Virus record (IMG/VR): IMGVR_UViG_3300009788_000003
Location: 1-64,000 of that record
Source of the DNA: a virus
Length of the DNA: 64,000 bases
Reading direction: 5' to 3' (one strand)
Shown: positions 8,101-17,290 of the stretch, one piece after another
Layout: every line of letters begins with the position of its first letter
How positions within the stretch are numbered: position 1 is the first letter of the stretch
The notes under the pieces: generated by a model
What the model was told of the DNA's origin: nothing
Databases searched by the model: none
Seen by the model: only the letters and a program-made list of their open reading frames with translations
Translations under genes and position numbers: made by a program

Positions 8101-8646
8101 TCACACCGTTGTAACAATTCGCATCACACTGATGTCTATTGAATTGGTACTGTTGTTCGTTATTTCTAATCTTAAAAATCCTGAAACTATTGTTACATCC
8201 GTAAAGACAGAAATCGTGTCACCAACTTTTCCGTAGACAGAATATAAAGGGGTTGTCCCGTTATGCACTGCTATTACTTCATAAAATCTGTACTCCCCTG
8301 CTGTTGAATCCTTGATTGTCACCAACCATTTTGCAGAACGGTATGTAGCTATGGCAACCGAATCTGCCACCTGTGTAGCTCCATTTGCAACAGGGCCAGT
8401 ATCTACCTGAACAATTCCAAATCCATCTAAACCATTCTGTCCCGCAGGGCCAACTTTGCATTCTGCAATAATTGGTATCGGGGTTCTATCATCAACCACC
8501 TGAACGGTTGGTTCTTCCCTGACAATAACAGTCGGCCCTATTGCAACAACTACTTGATGTACATCATCACTCTTGACAATTGTGGTGACTTCTTCAACCT
8601 GAATAATTTCAGTCAGGTCTTCTTGAATAATACAAAGGCTAGACAT
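8101..8646 (-). CDS. Virion-associated protein with collagen-like hinge
   Basis: 181 residues. An acidic, Val-rich N-terminal part with repeated V/T strands (about 1-60) is joined through a short Gly triplet segment (VGPAGQNGLDGFG, about 64-76) to a C-terminal beta domain (WLVTIKDSTAGEYRFYEVIAVHNG, then SIDISVMRI). The C-terminal part resembles small head- or tail-fibre tips. Start overlaps the upstream stop at 8646. Confidence 0.55.
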   Translation of the reverse strand: MSSLCIIQEDLTEIIQVEEVTTIVKSDDVHQVVVAIGPTVIVREEPTVQVVDDRTPIPIIAECKVGPAGQNGLDGFGIVQVDTGPVANGATQVADSVAIATYRSAKWLVTIKDSTAGEYRFYEVIAVHNGTTPLYSVYGKVGDTISVFTDVTIVSGFLRLEITNNSTNSIDISVMRIVTTV

Positions 8647-9020
8647 TACCGTGTTACTTCCAGATCAACCGTTACTTTCCCCTCCAATAATCTGATCACA
8701 TTATCTGGGTCTGCATCCTCCACAATCTCAAAATCGTAAACACCGGACAACCAATCAAGGGTTCCCGATTCTGTATCGGTAGCCCCAACTAACCAATCAA
8801 TCTGACCAATCACAGCACCCGCTTCAAAAATAATTCTGCTATTGGCTGTAGTAAGTTCAAGAAGAATAGTATTGTCTGCTGTGGTTTCTCTGATTTGCAT
8901 CCGACCAGAAAAACCAGTCAGGGGAACAGCAACACCATCTTCATCATTATATTGGAATCGTTTGCTAAGCTTAGCTCCCTGTTCAATTTTGAAATCAAAT
9001 GTTGCTGCTGTCATAATCAA
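8646..9020 (-). CDS. Tail or baseplate-type beta domain protein
   Basis: 124 residues. The opening FDFKIEQGAKLSKRFQY, followed by VPLTGFSGRMQIRE and DWLSGVYDFEIV, is a recurring phage domain of small tail or baseplate-linked proteins in siphoviruses and myoviruses. No enzymatic motif. It sits among fibre genes, in keeping with an accessory structural role. Confidence 0.6.
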   Translation of the reverse strand: MIMTAATFDFKIEQGAKLSKRFQYNDEDGVAVPLTGFSGRMQIRETTADNTILLELTTANSRIIFEAGAVIGQIDWLVGATDTESGTLDWLSGVYDFEIVEDADPDNVIRLLEGKVTVDLEVTR

Positions 9021-9025
9021 TACCC

Positions 9026-9250
9026 TTAAGAGTTGTTGTACCTACGCACCATGTTTCTTAACTGTAGAAGTTGGTTGTCATGAGAGCAGCAGCAAGAATT
9101 AGTATATTGAAGAGACCAATCATCAATAGATTTTTCACTTGGATTTTTAAACTTAAATTTTGAACCATCATAGGCTACAAATTCGCATCCACTCATTTTC
9201 ATGTAAGCAGCCAAAGCTATATCCTTGATTTCTAAAACTAAAGTTCTCAT
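9026..9250 (-). CDS. Small protein resembling DUF5659
   Basis: 74 residues from the ATG at 9250 (MRTLVLEIKDIALAAYMKMSG). The pattern of an N-terminal DIALAAYL-like helix, a beta pair (CEFVAYDGSKFKFKN) and a C-terminal helix with an NQLLQLRNMVRRY tail resembles the DUF5659 family of short phage proteins. Role unknown. A GTTAGGAGG site with CTATAG eight bases before it lies upstream (9287-9309). Confidence 0.5.
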   Translation of the reverse strand: MRTLVLEIKDIALAAYMKMSGCEFVAYDGSKFKFKNPSEKSIDDWSLQYTNSCCCSHDNQLLQLRNMVRRYNNS

Positions 9251-9286
9251 CTCATACCACCAAAAGAGCAGGGACAAGTGTAAAAC

Positions 9287-9309
9287 CTCCTAACGCTTTG
9301 CGCTATAGC
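9287..9309 (-). promoter_or_regulatory. CTATAG-N8-GTTAGGAGG leader element
   Basis: On the minus strand CTATAG (9304-9309), eight bases, then GTTAGGAGG (9287-9295). The same spacing recurs before the portal gene (37,162-37,184). It may be a late-gene leader or promoter remnant; only two copies were seen. Confidence 0.3.
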
Positions 9310-9311
9310 AG

Positions 9312-9329
9312 ATTGATACTAAGATCAAA
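9312..9329 (+). promoter_or_regulatory. ACTAAG box (intergenic)
   Basis: ATTGATACTAAGATCAAA, matching 17 of 18 bases of the consensus TTTGATACTAAGATCAAA. It lies immediately after the stop of the leftward gene at 9330 and just upstream of the leader element of the next gene. Confidence 0.6.
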
Positions 9330-9905
9330 TCAATGAAGAATATCAACATGCCCCGACATCTCCTGAATAAAGGACAATCTTACTTCTTTAGCAATTTCAT
9401 CTTTCACTTCATCCGACATTTTAAACACAGGGGGCAAGTGCGTGTGTTCCCCTACTTCAGATACGTGTGTGTGGCTAGTCAGGGCATACCCTGTGTGTTC
9501 ATGGGCTAAATCTTGAAGCGGATGGGTATGCTCTGGCAGATCGTGGCTTACGGGGGCATACAGGGCTTCATGGGTATGCTCACGTATTAACTTCTGATTG
9601 TCAGTAATCGTCTGCATTCCCACCTTAATATCTGCCTGAATATTAAGCAGTTCATCAAACACAGCATCTTCTGTGGCTCCCTGTGCTATCTGTGGGGGTT
9701 CAATCAATCCCAACTCAATAGCAGCTTCCTTGAATGGTTGCGTGTCTGTTACCTGTCCCACAATAGCCGTACCAGAAACACCAAAGAACATTGCCCACAA
9801 AACCATAGCAAATTTCTTTGTGGCAAAAGCAATTTTGACCCATGAAATTATTCTTTCAAAAGGTGTAGGGTCTGGAATTTCAATGTGATCTTCTTTGTCC
9901 ATCAC
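9330..9905 (-). CDS. Membrane protein with repeated EHTH histidine motifs
   Basis: 191 residues. One membrane helix (about 33-52, FAMVLWAMFFGVSGTAIVG) separates a short N-terminal region from a large outer part. Residues about 107-160 carry His motifs spaced along the chain: EHTHEA, PEHTHP, HEHTG, SHTHV, GEHTHL. HxH motifs can hold metal ions, as in phage fibre tips, but no such fold is evident here. It overlaps the start of the downstream gene by four bases. Similar HxH motifs end the portal and protease proteins. Confidence 0.6.
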   Translation of the reverse strand: MMDKEDHIEIPDPTPFERIISWVKIAFATKKFAMVLWAMFFGVSGTAIVGQVTDTQPFKEAAIELGLIEPPQIAQGATEDAVFDELLNIQADIKVGMQTITDNQKLIREHTHEALYAPVSHDLPEHTHPLQDLAHEHTGYALTSHTHVSEVGEHTHLPPVFKMSDEVKDEIAKEVRLSFIQEMSGHVDILH

Positions 9906-10333
9906 TTAAGCTTCCACATCAGACCAACACCCAAACCAAGTTCACTATTGGCAGCAGTCCCACTAACTTTGAAAAGCATATCGTATTTTGTTACAAGTTT
10001 ACCTGCACCAAATGCTACAGCTTGTTCACCGTCATATGTTCCAAATCCTACACCAATTTGCCATTGATTCGTAGATGAACTGAAATCAATTTGGGAAACA
10101 GCGATTACGGAAGCTACACCTGTATTAAGATTTGACTTGTGGATTCCATTAGCACCATCAAGACCATTGATACCATTAACGCCAGCGATACCATTAGTCC
10201 CATCAAGACCATCAACCCCATCAATCCCATCCTTTCCATCCTTACCATCTTCGCCTTGGTGGTGGTGATGGTCATCATTGGCATACGCACCCAAAGAAAA
10301 CATTAGCATAAGTGCTAAGATTAAAATTTTCAT
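9902..10333 (-). CDS. Collagen-repeat protein with YadA-like anchor
   Basis: About 143 residues from the ATG at 10333 (GAGGA seven bases upstream). Signal peptide (MKILILALMLMFSLGAYA), a DDHHHH stretch, about thirteen collagen-like Gly triplets (GEDGKDGKDGIDGVDGLDG onward, about 27-66), then a C-terminal segment (QIGVGFGTYDGEQAVAFGAGK ... LGLGVGLMWKL) matching the four-strand membrane anchor of YadA-type trimeric autotransporters in length and ending. It should be exported and anchored in the outer membrane, where it could change receptor access. A very short member of that class. Confidence 0.65.
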   Translation of the reverse strand: MKILILALMLMFSLGAYANDDHHHHQGEDGKDGKDGIDGVDGLDGTNGIAGVNGINGLDGANGIHKSNLNTGVASVIAVSQIDFSSSTNQWQIGVGFGTYDGEQAVAFGAGKLVTKYDMLFKVSGTAANSELGLGVGLMWKLK

Positions 10334-10378
10334 TATCATTCCTCATGAAATTTAAAAGTCTCATCTCAGTCTCGTTTT

Positions 10379-10546
10379 CTAATCTGGGGTTCTGTCCACA
10401 ATCGGTAAACTGTCATCAATGCACTGTTGGCATGATACAGGGGAACCCAAACCGTGACCCGTTTCCCTTTCTGGTTCAGGCATATACTTCCCGCAGCACT
10501 GACACAAATCACCGTTCTCACAAAAATCTATTGTTGCTTGATCCAT
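10379..10546 (-). CDS. Small zinc-ribbon-like protein
   Basis: 55 residues (MDQATIDFCENGDLCQCCGK...). Two CxxC pairs, C15-C18 and C39-C42, suggest one zinc site. The start has AAGGTG at the right distance and the stop is TAG. Too short for most gene finders but well placed between two coding genes with normal spacing. Confidence 0.6.
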   Translation of the reverse strand: MDQATIDFCENGDLCQCCGKYMPEPERETGHGLGSPVSCQQCIDDSLPIVDRTPD

Positions 10547-10555
10547 ATTATCACC

Positions 10556-13500
10556 TTAAAGGGCATCATCCCACGCAGTAAACCCTGTAGGAATTGCATT
10601 AAAAAAATCTGCTGAAGCAGTGACAAGTTGAGTTTCACTATTTCCAAAACTGGCTAACTTCCGTATGTTCACACAGTAGTCCTTTTCTAAATCCAGTGGG
10701 GCAACCCCGGTAGGAGAATTCACACCCAACGGAAATGCGCCCGTACTTGGATTCGCTGCATTGGACACAATCCCACCACCAATCCACAAATTCTCATGAC
10801 CAACCCACCAATCACCTGTATCCCAATCTATAGCAAATTGATAATACTCGCCTGTTCTGGGGGGAAATATATTCCCATTATTAGTAACGAATTGATCAGG
10901 AAATCTAATACCGTGACCATCAAAAATCTGAGATTGTTCAAGATGATATCCATCAGTACGAAGCGGAAGTATTCCAAACACATCGGCATCTGCTGTCAAC
11001 AATCGGATTCCCGGCAAACAACCAAACTGATTATCTCCCTGCAATACAAACAGCAGTTCGAAATACACTTTACCGTTTCTTGGAATCGCAGCAGAATTTA
11101 TACCTGCTTGACCAAAAACAACATCATCCATCTTGGCAATGGTTGGGTCTCCACCTACGAGAGTCGTATGATCAGAATCCAGAATAAACCACTGAGGATT
11201 AGTCAACATTTGATGACCGTTTAATGCACTGGCTTCAAATAGCTTCCTAACCATATTTTGAGTAAACCTTACCCCACCCTTGTACTCAGTCAGTGAACCG
11301 TAATCACCACCTGATCTACTAAGTTCATCAACACCATTGGATTGCTCACCATTAAACATGTAAGCACGGGCATTATCTAACCACCCCGTATTTGTTCCAC
11401 TTGCTACAGGCATACCATCGACATAGACCACGTAATCAGTATCACTACTATGAGCTATTACCAGTTGATGAGTTTTATTATCTCCATAGAAATCAATCTC
11501 AGATTCCCAATCAGTTAGAGCATTAAAATTATTAACCATAGCAGGGAAATTACTTCCTCCATTCCCCCTTCCGATACCATGCCTATTATTATTACTTGCG
11601 CGGATAAGACAGCACTGAGTTTGGGAAAAATCTGGTTGTCTGAACCACAATTCAAATGCATGAACATCATCATCTTGACTAGGCTGAACGGCATCAGCAT
11701 TTATAGTTCTGGGCCAACGGATTGAATCAATTGAAACATGCGATAACTGAAGTCCACTAAAGGTAGGGTCAGTACCCGCACCATCAGTTAAATTTCTGAC
11801 TATTGCTTTATTTAATTTCTTATCATTCGTATCATCAAGGTAGGTACTCCCCCCACCTTCAAACACGTATCGACCCACTTCTAACGCAGGGTAGAAATCA
11901 AATACGGATTGTCTTCTGTTCACACCTTGCGGGAGAACTTCAACAGTATAAGTCTGTGGCTCCCATGAATCATAATTCGTAGGTATTGGATGAATCATTT
12001 CATAGAATTTAGTCCGAAGCCTGACCTTACCGTTTCCGCTAGTGCCATTTGTTCTAAGCCACGCTCCCCAATTAAAATTGGTAACAAGGAAGCCAAGCCC
12101 CGCACGATCTTGCGAAGGATTCGCCTGTTCATCAAAGAAGAATTCGGCCCGTAATGCTTGAACAGTTATCCATGCTGAAGGTCTAACTCTAAGAAACTGA
12201 CAGGTGAACGGAATCAGTTGATTGGTGACTACCGTTGTAGCATCACCTACATTACCGTTCAAGACTTCACCACCGGGGAATTCAACGCCGTTATACGGAA
12301 TCCAAATATCGCTATCATCATCGTTATACTCAAGCCTATATTGGTTTATCCTAGCAGACCCAGATGTTGCCCCTTGAGTGCTGATTGCAGCAATATCTCT
12401 TAGTGAGCCAAAGTCTATCTTCCACCATCCACCTCCGACACTGACACTTGGTTGCCAATGATTCGGAAAGGCATTATTCAACCTTGCATGACGGGCAGCA
12501 TGATCAGCATCAAGAAAAGTCGAAGCCGATAAAGCACCATCTAGTATGGCTCCACTTTCTAATCCCACAGCAGGATTAGTGATACCTGTTCTACCTTTCC
12601 ATCTAAGGTCATCACCAATAAAGAATTGTGTTGGGCTTGCTGCAACCCACTCCATAGCGAATCGATATATCTGTCCTGTGATCGGGTCATCTAAAACAGT
12701 GGCATCTTGATCACCATCACCCGTTCCCGTAGGCAATACCACATTAGCCCCATCAAAAAGCAAACCTGCCTTCAGATATATTGCTTCATCAGTATTATCA
12801 GAATCACCACCGACAGGGCCACCCTCTGCAAATCTCCGAAGACCAAGCAAGGTTGCAGTAGCATCATCACCCTGTTCAAGAATCTCCAACTCAAAATATA
12901 CTCTATCACCCCCTCCTGTGAGTTTGCTTCTGCGTATAGCCCCACTTCGAATTCCGGTAGCATCAGTCACATCTCCCAGATCAACCTGCTTGGCTAATAT
13001 TGGGTCTGGGATAACTACATTCGAACTATCTAAAACAAACCAACGTGGAGAGGTAAGCATATCCCTTCCATCAAGGCAGGACGTTTCATACAGTTCCCTT
13101 GCATCTCTCAAAGACAGATTTGACCCATTATTGAAAGTAGTAAACGAACCCGCTTCCCCACCATATCTATCTGAATTGGTAGCATCATCTTTGTCATTGA
13201 ATGAAGGCAGTGGGGATAAAACGGTTGTCCCACCTGTTGACCCAATAGCAACAGGCATTCCATCAATACAAACAACGAAATCATTACCCCCCGCAGTGTC
13301 CCGAAATTCTAGTAGTTGATGGATAAGCCCATCCCCAGACAGATCAATTTCAGACTCCCATTGTAATATTGCATTGAAATCATTTCTATTCGAAGGCCAA
13401 TTAAACCCAACAGTATTACCACGCCCAATATGATTACTAGGATTATTATCTTGACCCACAAGAACCGAAACATCACCATCAGTTAGAGTATCCCTGAACC

Positions 13501-13858
13501 ACAATTCAAAAACATAATGAGTTGGAATCGTAGTAAATACCCGAACATAATTCTGGTCACTGTTATTGAACTGAATCGAATCGACTGAATGGTGACTAAA
13601 CTGATCACCCCCCAAAACAATAACACCTGCACCATCATCTTGTGCTACCGTGTTTCCACGTATCTCATCAAGGGCTACCCCGTTTGGGCCTGCTGCGCCC
13701 TCAAACAACATTTCGGCAACCTCACCCAATGTTAAAGCCGAAATCGTAGCTGCCCGTGCCGAAGGGCTACCCCTCCCACCAAACGGGGGCGCGGGAGTAC
13801 CGGGGGGGCCAAACAGCAGATTGAACCCTGCTGCCCCTGCAATGATTCGTCTAGGCAT
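10556..13858 (-). CDS. Large adhesin with duplicated LamG-like and SPRY-like domains
   Basis: 1100 residues. After a Pro/Gly/Ala-rich N-terminus, two related halves are seen. Each has a concanavalin/LamG-like unit (FELWFRDTLTDGD ... VVCIDGMPVA; repeated as FELWFRQPDFSQ ... VVYVDGMPVA) and then a SPRY-like unit (KVYFELLFVLQGD, YYQFAIDWDTGDWWVG). Between them, about residues 450-570, lies a discoidin (F5/8 C)-like domain (WWKIDFGSLRDIAAISTQG, then FLRVRPSAW). These folds bind sugars or proteins, so this is a strong candidate receptor-binding protein. The duplication is internal and diverged. Confidence 0.7.
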   Translation of the reverse strand: MPRRIIAGAAGFNLLFGPPGTPAPPFGGRGSPSARAATISALTLGEVAEMLFEGAAGPNGVALDEIRGNTVAQDDGAGVIVLGGDQFSHHSVDSIQFNNSDQNYVRVFTTIPTHYVFELWFRDTLTDGDVSVLVGQDNNPSNHIGRGNTVGFNWPSNRNDFNAILQWESEIDLSGDGLIHQLLEFRDTAGGNDFVVCIDGMPVAIGSTGGTTVLSPLPSFNDKDDATNSDRYGGEAGSFTTFNNGSNLSLRDARELYETSCLDGRDMLTSPRWFVLDSSNVVIPDPILAKQVDLGDVTDATGIRSGAIRRSKLTGGGDRVYFELEILEQGDDATATLLGLRRFAEGGPVGGDSDNTDEAIYLKAGLLFDGANVVLPTGTGDGDQDATVLDDPITGQIYRFAMEWVAASPTQFFIGDDLRWKGRTGITNPAVGLESGAILDGALSASTFLDADHAARHARLNNAFPNHWQPSVSVGGGWWKIDFGSLRDIAAISTQGATSGSARINQYRLEYNDDDSDIWIPYNGVEFPGGEVLNGNVGDATTVVTNQLIPFTCQFLRVRPSAWITVQALRAEFFFDEQANPSQDRAGLGFLVTNFNWGAWLRTNGTSGNGKVRLRTKFYEMIHPIPTNYDSWEPQTYTVEVLPQGVNRRQSVFDFYPALEVGRYVFEGGGSTYLDDTNDKKLNKAIVRNLTDGAGTDPTFSGLQLSHVSIDSIRWPRTINADAVQPSQDDDVHAFELWFRQPDFSQTQCCLIRASNNNRHGIGRGNGGSNFPAMVNNFNALTDWESEIDFYGDNKTHQLVIAHSSDTDYVVYVDGMPVASGTNTGWLDNARAYMFNGEQSNGVDELSRSGGDYGSLTEYKGGVRFTQNMVRKLFEASALNGHQMLTNPQWFILDSDHTTLVGGDPTIAKMDDVVFGQAGINSAAIPRNGKVYFELLFVLQGDNQFGCLPGIRLLTADADVFGILPLRTDGYHLEQSQIFDGHGIRFPDQFVTNNGNIFPPRTGEYYQFAIDWDTGDWWVGHENLWIGGGIVSNAANPSTGAFPLGVNSPTGVAPLDLEKDYCVNIRKLASFGNSETQLVTASADFFNAIPTGFTAWDDAL

Positions 13859-14546
13859 AAGCTTGACCGACTACATTGAATTGAATTGTTCCACCGTCCA
13901 CAATCCTGATAAAAAATTCGTCTTTCGAAAGTGAACCCAATGAAGGAACAATTGGTGTACCACCGGGCCATTGTGTTCCACCGGGAAATGTAACCGTATG
14001 ACCTCCCACCACATCCTGTTCAAATGTCCATGAAATATCAATCGCATTAGCAGGAATATTGATAAACGACAGGGTAATGTTTGCAGTTGCTCCGCTAGTC
14101 CTGAAGTTCCGTGACAGCGATAAGTCCATGATGACTGCACCTGTGAGTACCGTTTCACTGATCGGTTCTGAGAGAGCAGCCTGTGCGGTCTGAGGAACCC
14201 AAGCAGCACCATCCCAGAAATACTTAAATCCTTCATCCTGTACGAATGCATCCCACCCCAATTTTGGAACATGAAATTCCCAAACTGCACCACCACCATC
14301 AGGGTCAATGAAGATTCCAATATTGTTATCTTGTCCTGCCCATGCTGCACCAGTAGCACCAACCGGAATAATATATCTGTCACCTTCAGTCGGCCCTCCC
14401 GGTTGAGCAGCAAGGTCTTTATCGATGACACCAAGATTCATCGTACCGTCAATTAATTTCAATGTCAGATCGTTGTCAGTTTTCCAGAACTCTCCAAGAT
14501 CGAACCCAAATTTTATACCCTCATTCGGGCCAGTTTGAGCAGGCAT
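13851..14546 (-). CDS. Tail fibre protein, DUF2793-like
   Basis: 231 residues. The middle (GGPTEGDRYIIPVGATGAAWAGQDNNIGIFI, then GWDAFVQDEGFKYFWDGAAWVP) matches the DUF2793 family of tail-associated proteins found with GTA- and lambda-like tail tips. The C-terminal part is a beta domain (FINIPANAIDISWTFEQDVVGGHTV) common in phage fibres. It overlaps the large adhesin start by eight bases and abuts the tip protein gene, so it may link the two. Confidence 0.75.
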   Translation of the reverse strand: MPAQTGPNEGIKFGFDLGEFWKTDNDLTLKLIDGTMNLGVIDKDLAAQPGGPTEGDRYIIPVGATGAAWAGQDNNIGIFIDPDGGGAVWEFHVPKLGWDAFVQDEGFKYFWDGAAWVPQTAQAALSEPISETVLTGAVIMDLSLSRNFRTSGATANITLSFINIPANAIDISWTFEQDVVGGHTVTFPGGTQWPGGTPIVPSLGSLSKDEFFIRIVDGGTIQFNVVGQAYA

Positions 14547-16840
14547 TACACAAAACCTCCGTAAAATTCACCGTAACTATAACCATAGTCGGCGCGTTTA
14601 AAAGCATAATCATGGAATTGATTACCATCTAAACCAGAGACACTATTGTTAGCCTCTAATTCAAGTCGTAAATTGTTATTCACTCTATCAGTCAAACCAC
14701 TATCCGCTGTTTCATCAACCCACGCAAAAGATGTTCCCGCAATTAAAACTTCAGTTCTAGATAAAACACCAAGTTCATTATACAGTCTCAGCGTATACGT
14801 GGTTCCAACTTCAGGGCCAATATCACCGAATGCTTGCGGGAAGTGCCTTGCTGCGGTTTGTTGTGTGCGGTCTCTATGTTCCCACGTAATATCTAGATCA
14901 CCCAAAGTCATTCCGATAGGGGTATAAGCAGGGAGTCCATCCAACTGAACATTAGCAGGGGGGTAAGGTTTGTCTTTACGATTACTTGTCACAAACACAT
15001 TTGTTGTTGCATCAGACTGAGCTAATGTACCTTGCCCACTTTGAGTCAATAATTTGATATCCAAACTCTCACCAGTAGCATATTGGACACCAGACCTTGC
15101 TCTAAGATTCTGATTACCAAACAATCTAGCACCAATCGAATGAGCCGCAGGAACAGTATCAACCACACCCCGATTTACGATCATAGTTTTAGCAACTATG
15201 TCATGTTCAATCACATCCATGAACTCATCATCAATCCGAACAAATTCAAATAATGGCAGGAACTTCAGAAAGCCCCCATCACCTTCATAAGTAAAAGTCG
15301 TTACTGCACCTGTTACCATAGCCGCTACAAGGGTTGCACTTGGCGCAAAATCACCTATACCTTCCTTAGTATATAAGGTTAAGTTTTGATCAGGTGTAAT
15401 CCACAGTTGAAAATTATAATGGTCTGAAGTTGGTCTGACTGCGGTAGCCTTAATAAATCCCTGATCAGGCAAAACATTAGCCGCATCATCTTCACCAATT
15501 TCCTGAACAATATCGTAGTAGGTAGCATCTTCTATAAATTGAAATACTGCATCAGTCGGTATGCTGCTAGGTTCAACCCATCCGCTAACCTGTGGCTTTG
15601 CGTAACTAGCACTAGGCAATCCAAAGACATCTTCAATAGCATCAATAACTATATGACCGTCTTTCAAGTTGCCATAATTTATAGCACCCACCCTGAACAC
15701 TACTTCAACAATACCAAAAGCAAGCCAAGATAATTTAAAGACATCACCGGGGGCAGTATCCCATGCATCCCTATTTACCCTGATTTTAATTTTAGCCAAT
15801 GGGCTAGACAAAGTTCTCAAATCTCGCAACGCTACAAAGGCGGCATTTTCAGCAGTTGAAATGCCGGGGTATTGCCTAGTAATATTAATTGTTGTTCCCT
15901 GAATCTGAATATTTGCCATATCCTGAACAGTAAACGGCACATCTTTATTGATAACATTATCGTGATACACAACCGTTACTTCATTGGTTGTCTCTCCCCA
16001 TGTTCTTCGTGAAAAGTTCTGCATATCCACTACATTGCTTTCATCAAAAAGAGGCAAAGATGCAACAACATAATCATCACGAATCAATTTAATTACAAAT
16101 AATCCTGTAGCCAAATCAATATACAAAGACCCATTAATATGTTCCAAGATACTATCTACAAATGATTCAATCGAATCTGAAGAAGTCCAAATCATTGACA
16201 AACCAAACCCTTCATCATCCAAAGTAATAGCAGCAGCAACAAAACTAGGTTGATCAAGGTCAGCTTGGTTATACCCCATACCCCAATCAATATTAGTCAG
16301 AAGTTCAAATAACATATTGGCAGGATTCGCATCTTCACCAATTTGCTTAGTGGCAGGATTCAATTGACCGGGGAACCTCTTTACCCGAAATGACCAATCT
16401 TTTATATATGGATTGTTACCGACATAAAACTGTTCAAAAATAAAACCTAACACGCTCCTGTAAGCAGGTATATCCCCTACAATCTTCTCTTCAAGATAAG
16501 CATTTGGTAGTTGCGAAGCTTCACCAAAAGCAACACTAACGAATCCTGATGAATTAGTAGAATCAATAATACCTTTAAAACCAGATTCAAATCCTTCTCT
16601 TCCACCTAAAGAAATCCCACCTACACCACCTTCCCTTTCTTCTCCACCAAACAATTCAGGCTTGTTGATAAATATTTGTCCTGAAGCTGTTATTGCAGGG
16701 TCAGCCCCACCACCATCGTAGGCTAAACGATCACCCACACGAAGTTCAGTGACTTCATCCACAGGGCCATAACAAACAATCATATGCATACCAATGAAAT
16801 ATTTGTAACCAACTGTACCCCCTCCTTTACCTCCCCCCAT
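14546..16840 (-). CDS. Tail tip / baseplate hub protein (J-like)
   Basis: 764 residues. Begins MGGGKGGGTVGYKYFIGMHMIVCYGPVDEV, the conserved head of phage tail tip attachment proteins, followed by hub-type regions (NMLFELLTNIDWGMGYNQADLD, SFVDSILEHINGSLYID, ESNVVDMQNFSRRTWGETTNEVTVVYHD) and a fibronectin-like C-terminal part (RTEVLIAGTSFAWVDETADSG). It forms the tip of the tail tube and carries the fibres. In many phages the preceding short ORF (17030-17257) is fused to this protein; here they are separate and a third gene lies between them. Confidence 0.8.
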   Translation of the reverse strand: MGGGKGGGTVGYKYFIGMHMIVCYGPVDEVTELRVGDRLAYDGGGADPAITASGQIFINKPELFGGEEREGGVGGISLGGREGFESGFKGIIDSTNSSGFVSVAFGEASQLPNAYLEEKIVGDIPAYRSVLGFIFEQFYVGNNPYIKDWSFRVKRFPGQLNPATKQIGEDANPANMLFELLTNIDWGMGYNQADLDQPSFVAAAITLDDEGFGLSMIWTSSDSIESFVDSILEHINGSLYIDLATGLFVIKLIRDDYVVASLPLFDESNVVDMQNFSRRTWGETTNEVTVVYHDNVINKDVPFTVQDMANIQIQGTTINITRQYPGISTAENAAFVALRDLRTLSSPLAKIKIRVNRDAWDTAPGDVFKLSWLAFGIVEVVFRVGAINYGNLKDGHIVIDAIEDVFGLPSASYAKPQVSGWVEPSSIPTDAVFQFIEDATYYDIVQEIGEDDAANVLPDQGFIKATAVRPTSDHYNFQLWITPDQNLTLYTKEGIGDFAPSATLVAAMVTGAVTTFTYEGDGGFLKFLPLFEFVRIDDEFMDVIEHDIVAKTMIVNRGVVDTVPAAHSIGARLFGNQNLRARSGVQYATGESLDIKLLTQSGQGTLAQSDATTNVFVTSNRKDKPYPPANVQLDGLPAYTPIGMTLGDLDITWEHRDRTQQTAARHFPQAFGDIGPEVGTTYTLRLYNELGVLSRTEVLIAGTSFAWVDETADSGLTDRVNNNLRLELEANNSVSGLDGNQFHDYAFKRADYGYSYGEFYGGFV

Positions 16841-17030
16841 TAGCAGCCTCCCTTGCTACAGCAGCCACATGCAAAGCAATAGCTTGACCAGTCGCTTCTA
16901 TTTCTTCAACAGGCATTGTGCCATCACACAATTTTTTAAAATCCAGATGGTATCGTGTACAGAATCGCCTTACCGCGAAAACGCAATAACCCAATGTACG
17001 ACAGTGAGTAATGTTCACATAAACTTGCAC
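16827..17030 (-). CDS. Small tail-tip-associated protein
   Basis: 67 residues (MQVYVNITHCRTLGYCVFAVRRFCTRYHLDF...). A short protein with the pattern TLGYC..GVRRF, a helix pair and an Ala-rich end is often encoded beside the tip gene of such phages. It overlaps the tip gene by 14 bases and the stop of 17030-17257 by one. Function unknown. Confidence 0.65.
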   Translation of the reverse strand: MQVYVNITHCRTLGYCVFAVRRFCTRYHLDFKKLCDGTMPVEEIEATGQAIALHVAAVAREAANGGR

Positions 17031-17257
17031 TACTTTTTACCCCCTCCTTTAATCGCTATAGCAAAAAGATCACCGTACCAAACTACATTCGGCCCCGTAA
17101 TTTCAACCGTGCCAAACACCACGGGTATAGCTCTATCTTGCTCTGCTGAAGGCACTTGGAAATCTCCTAATGATGCTGCTTTAGGCGTAGGTGGTTTCGG
17201 TGTCAACATTGCTGTTATCACCGCTGAAAGAACTAATAATACAAGTTGTACCCACAT
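17030..17257 (-). CDS. Tail tip N-terminal segment as a separate protein
   Basis: 75 residues: membrane-like or signal-like start (VQLVLLVLSAVITAML), then TPKPPTPKAASLGDFQVPSAEQDRAIPVVFGTVEITGPNVVWYGDL. This is the usual N-terminal part of J-like tail tip proteins. It ends AIAIKGGGKK, and the tip gene at 16840 restarts with GGGKGGG, so the two look like halves of one ancestral protein. Confidence 0.7.
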   Translation of the reverse strand: MWVQLVLLVLSAVITAMLTPKPPTPKAASLGDFQVPSAEQDRAIPVVFGTVEITGPNVVWYGDLFAIAIKGGGKK

Positions 17258-17272
17258 ATCTATTTACCTGTT

Positions 17273-17290
17273 TTTGATCTTAGTATCACT
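17273..17290 (-). promoter_or_regulatory. ACTAAG box (intergenic)
   Basis: Plus-strand text TTTGATCTTAGTATCACT, that is AGTGATACTAAGATCAAA on the minus strand. It fills the gap between the leftward genes ending at 17289 and starting at 17257. Confidence 0.55.
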
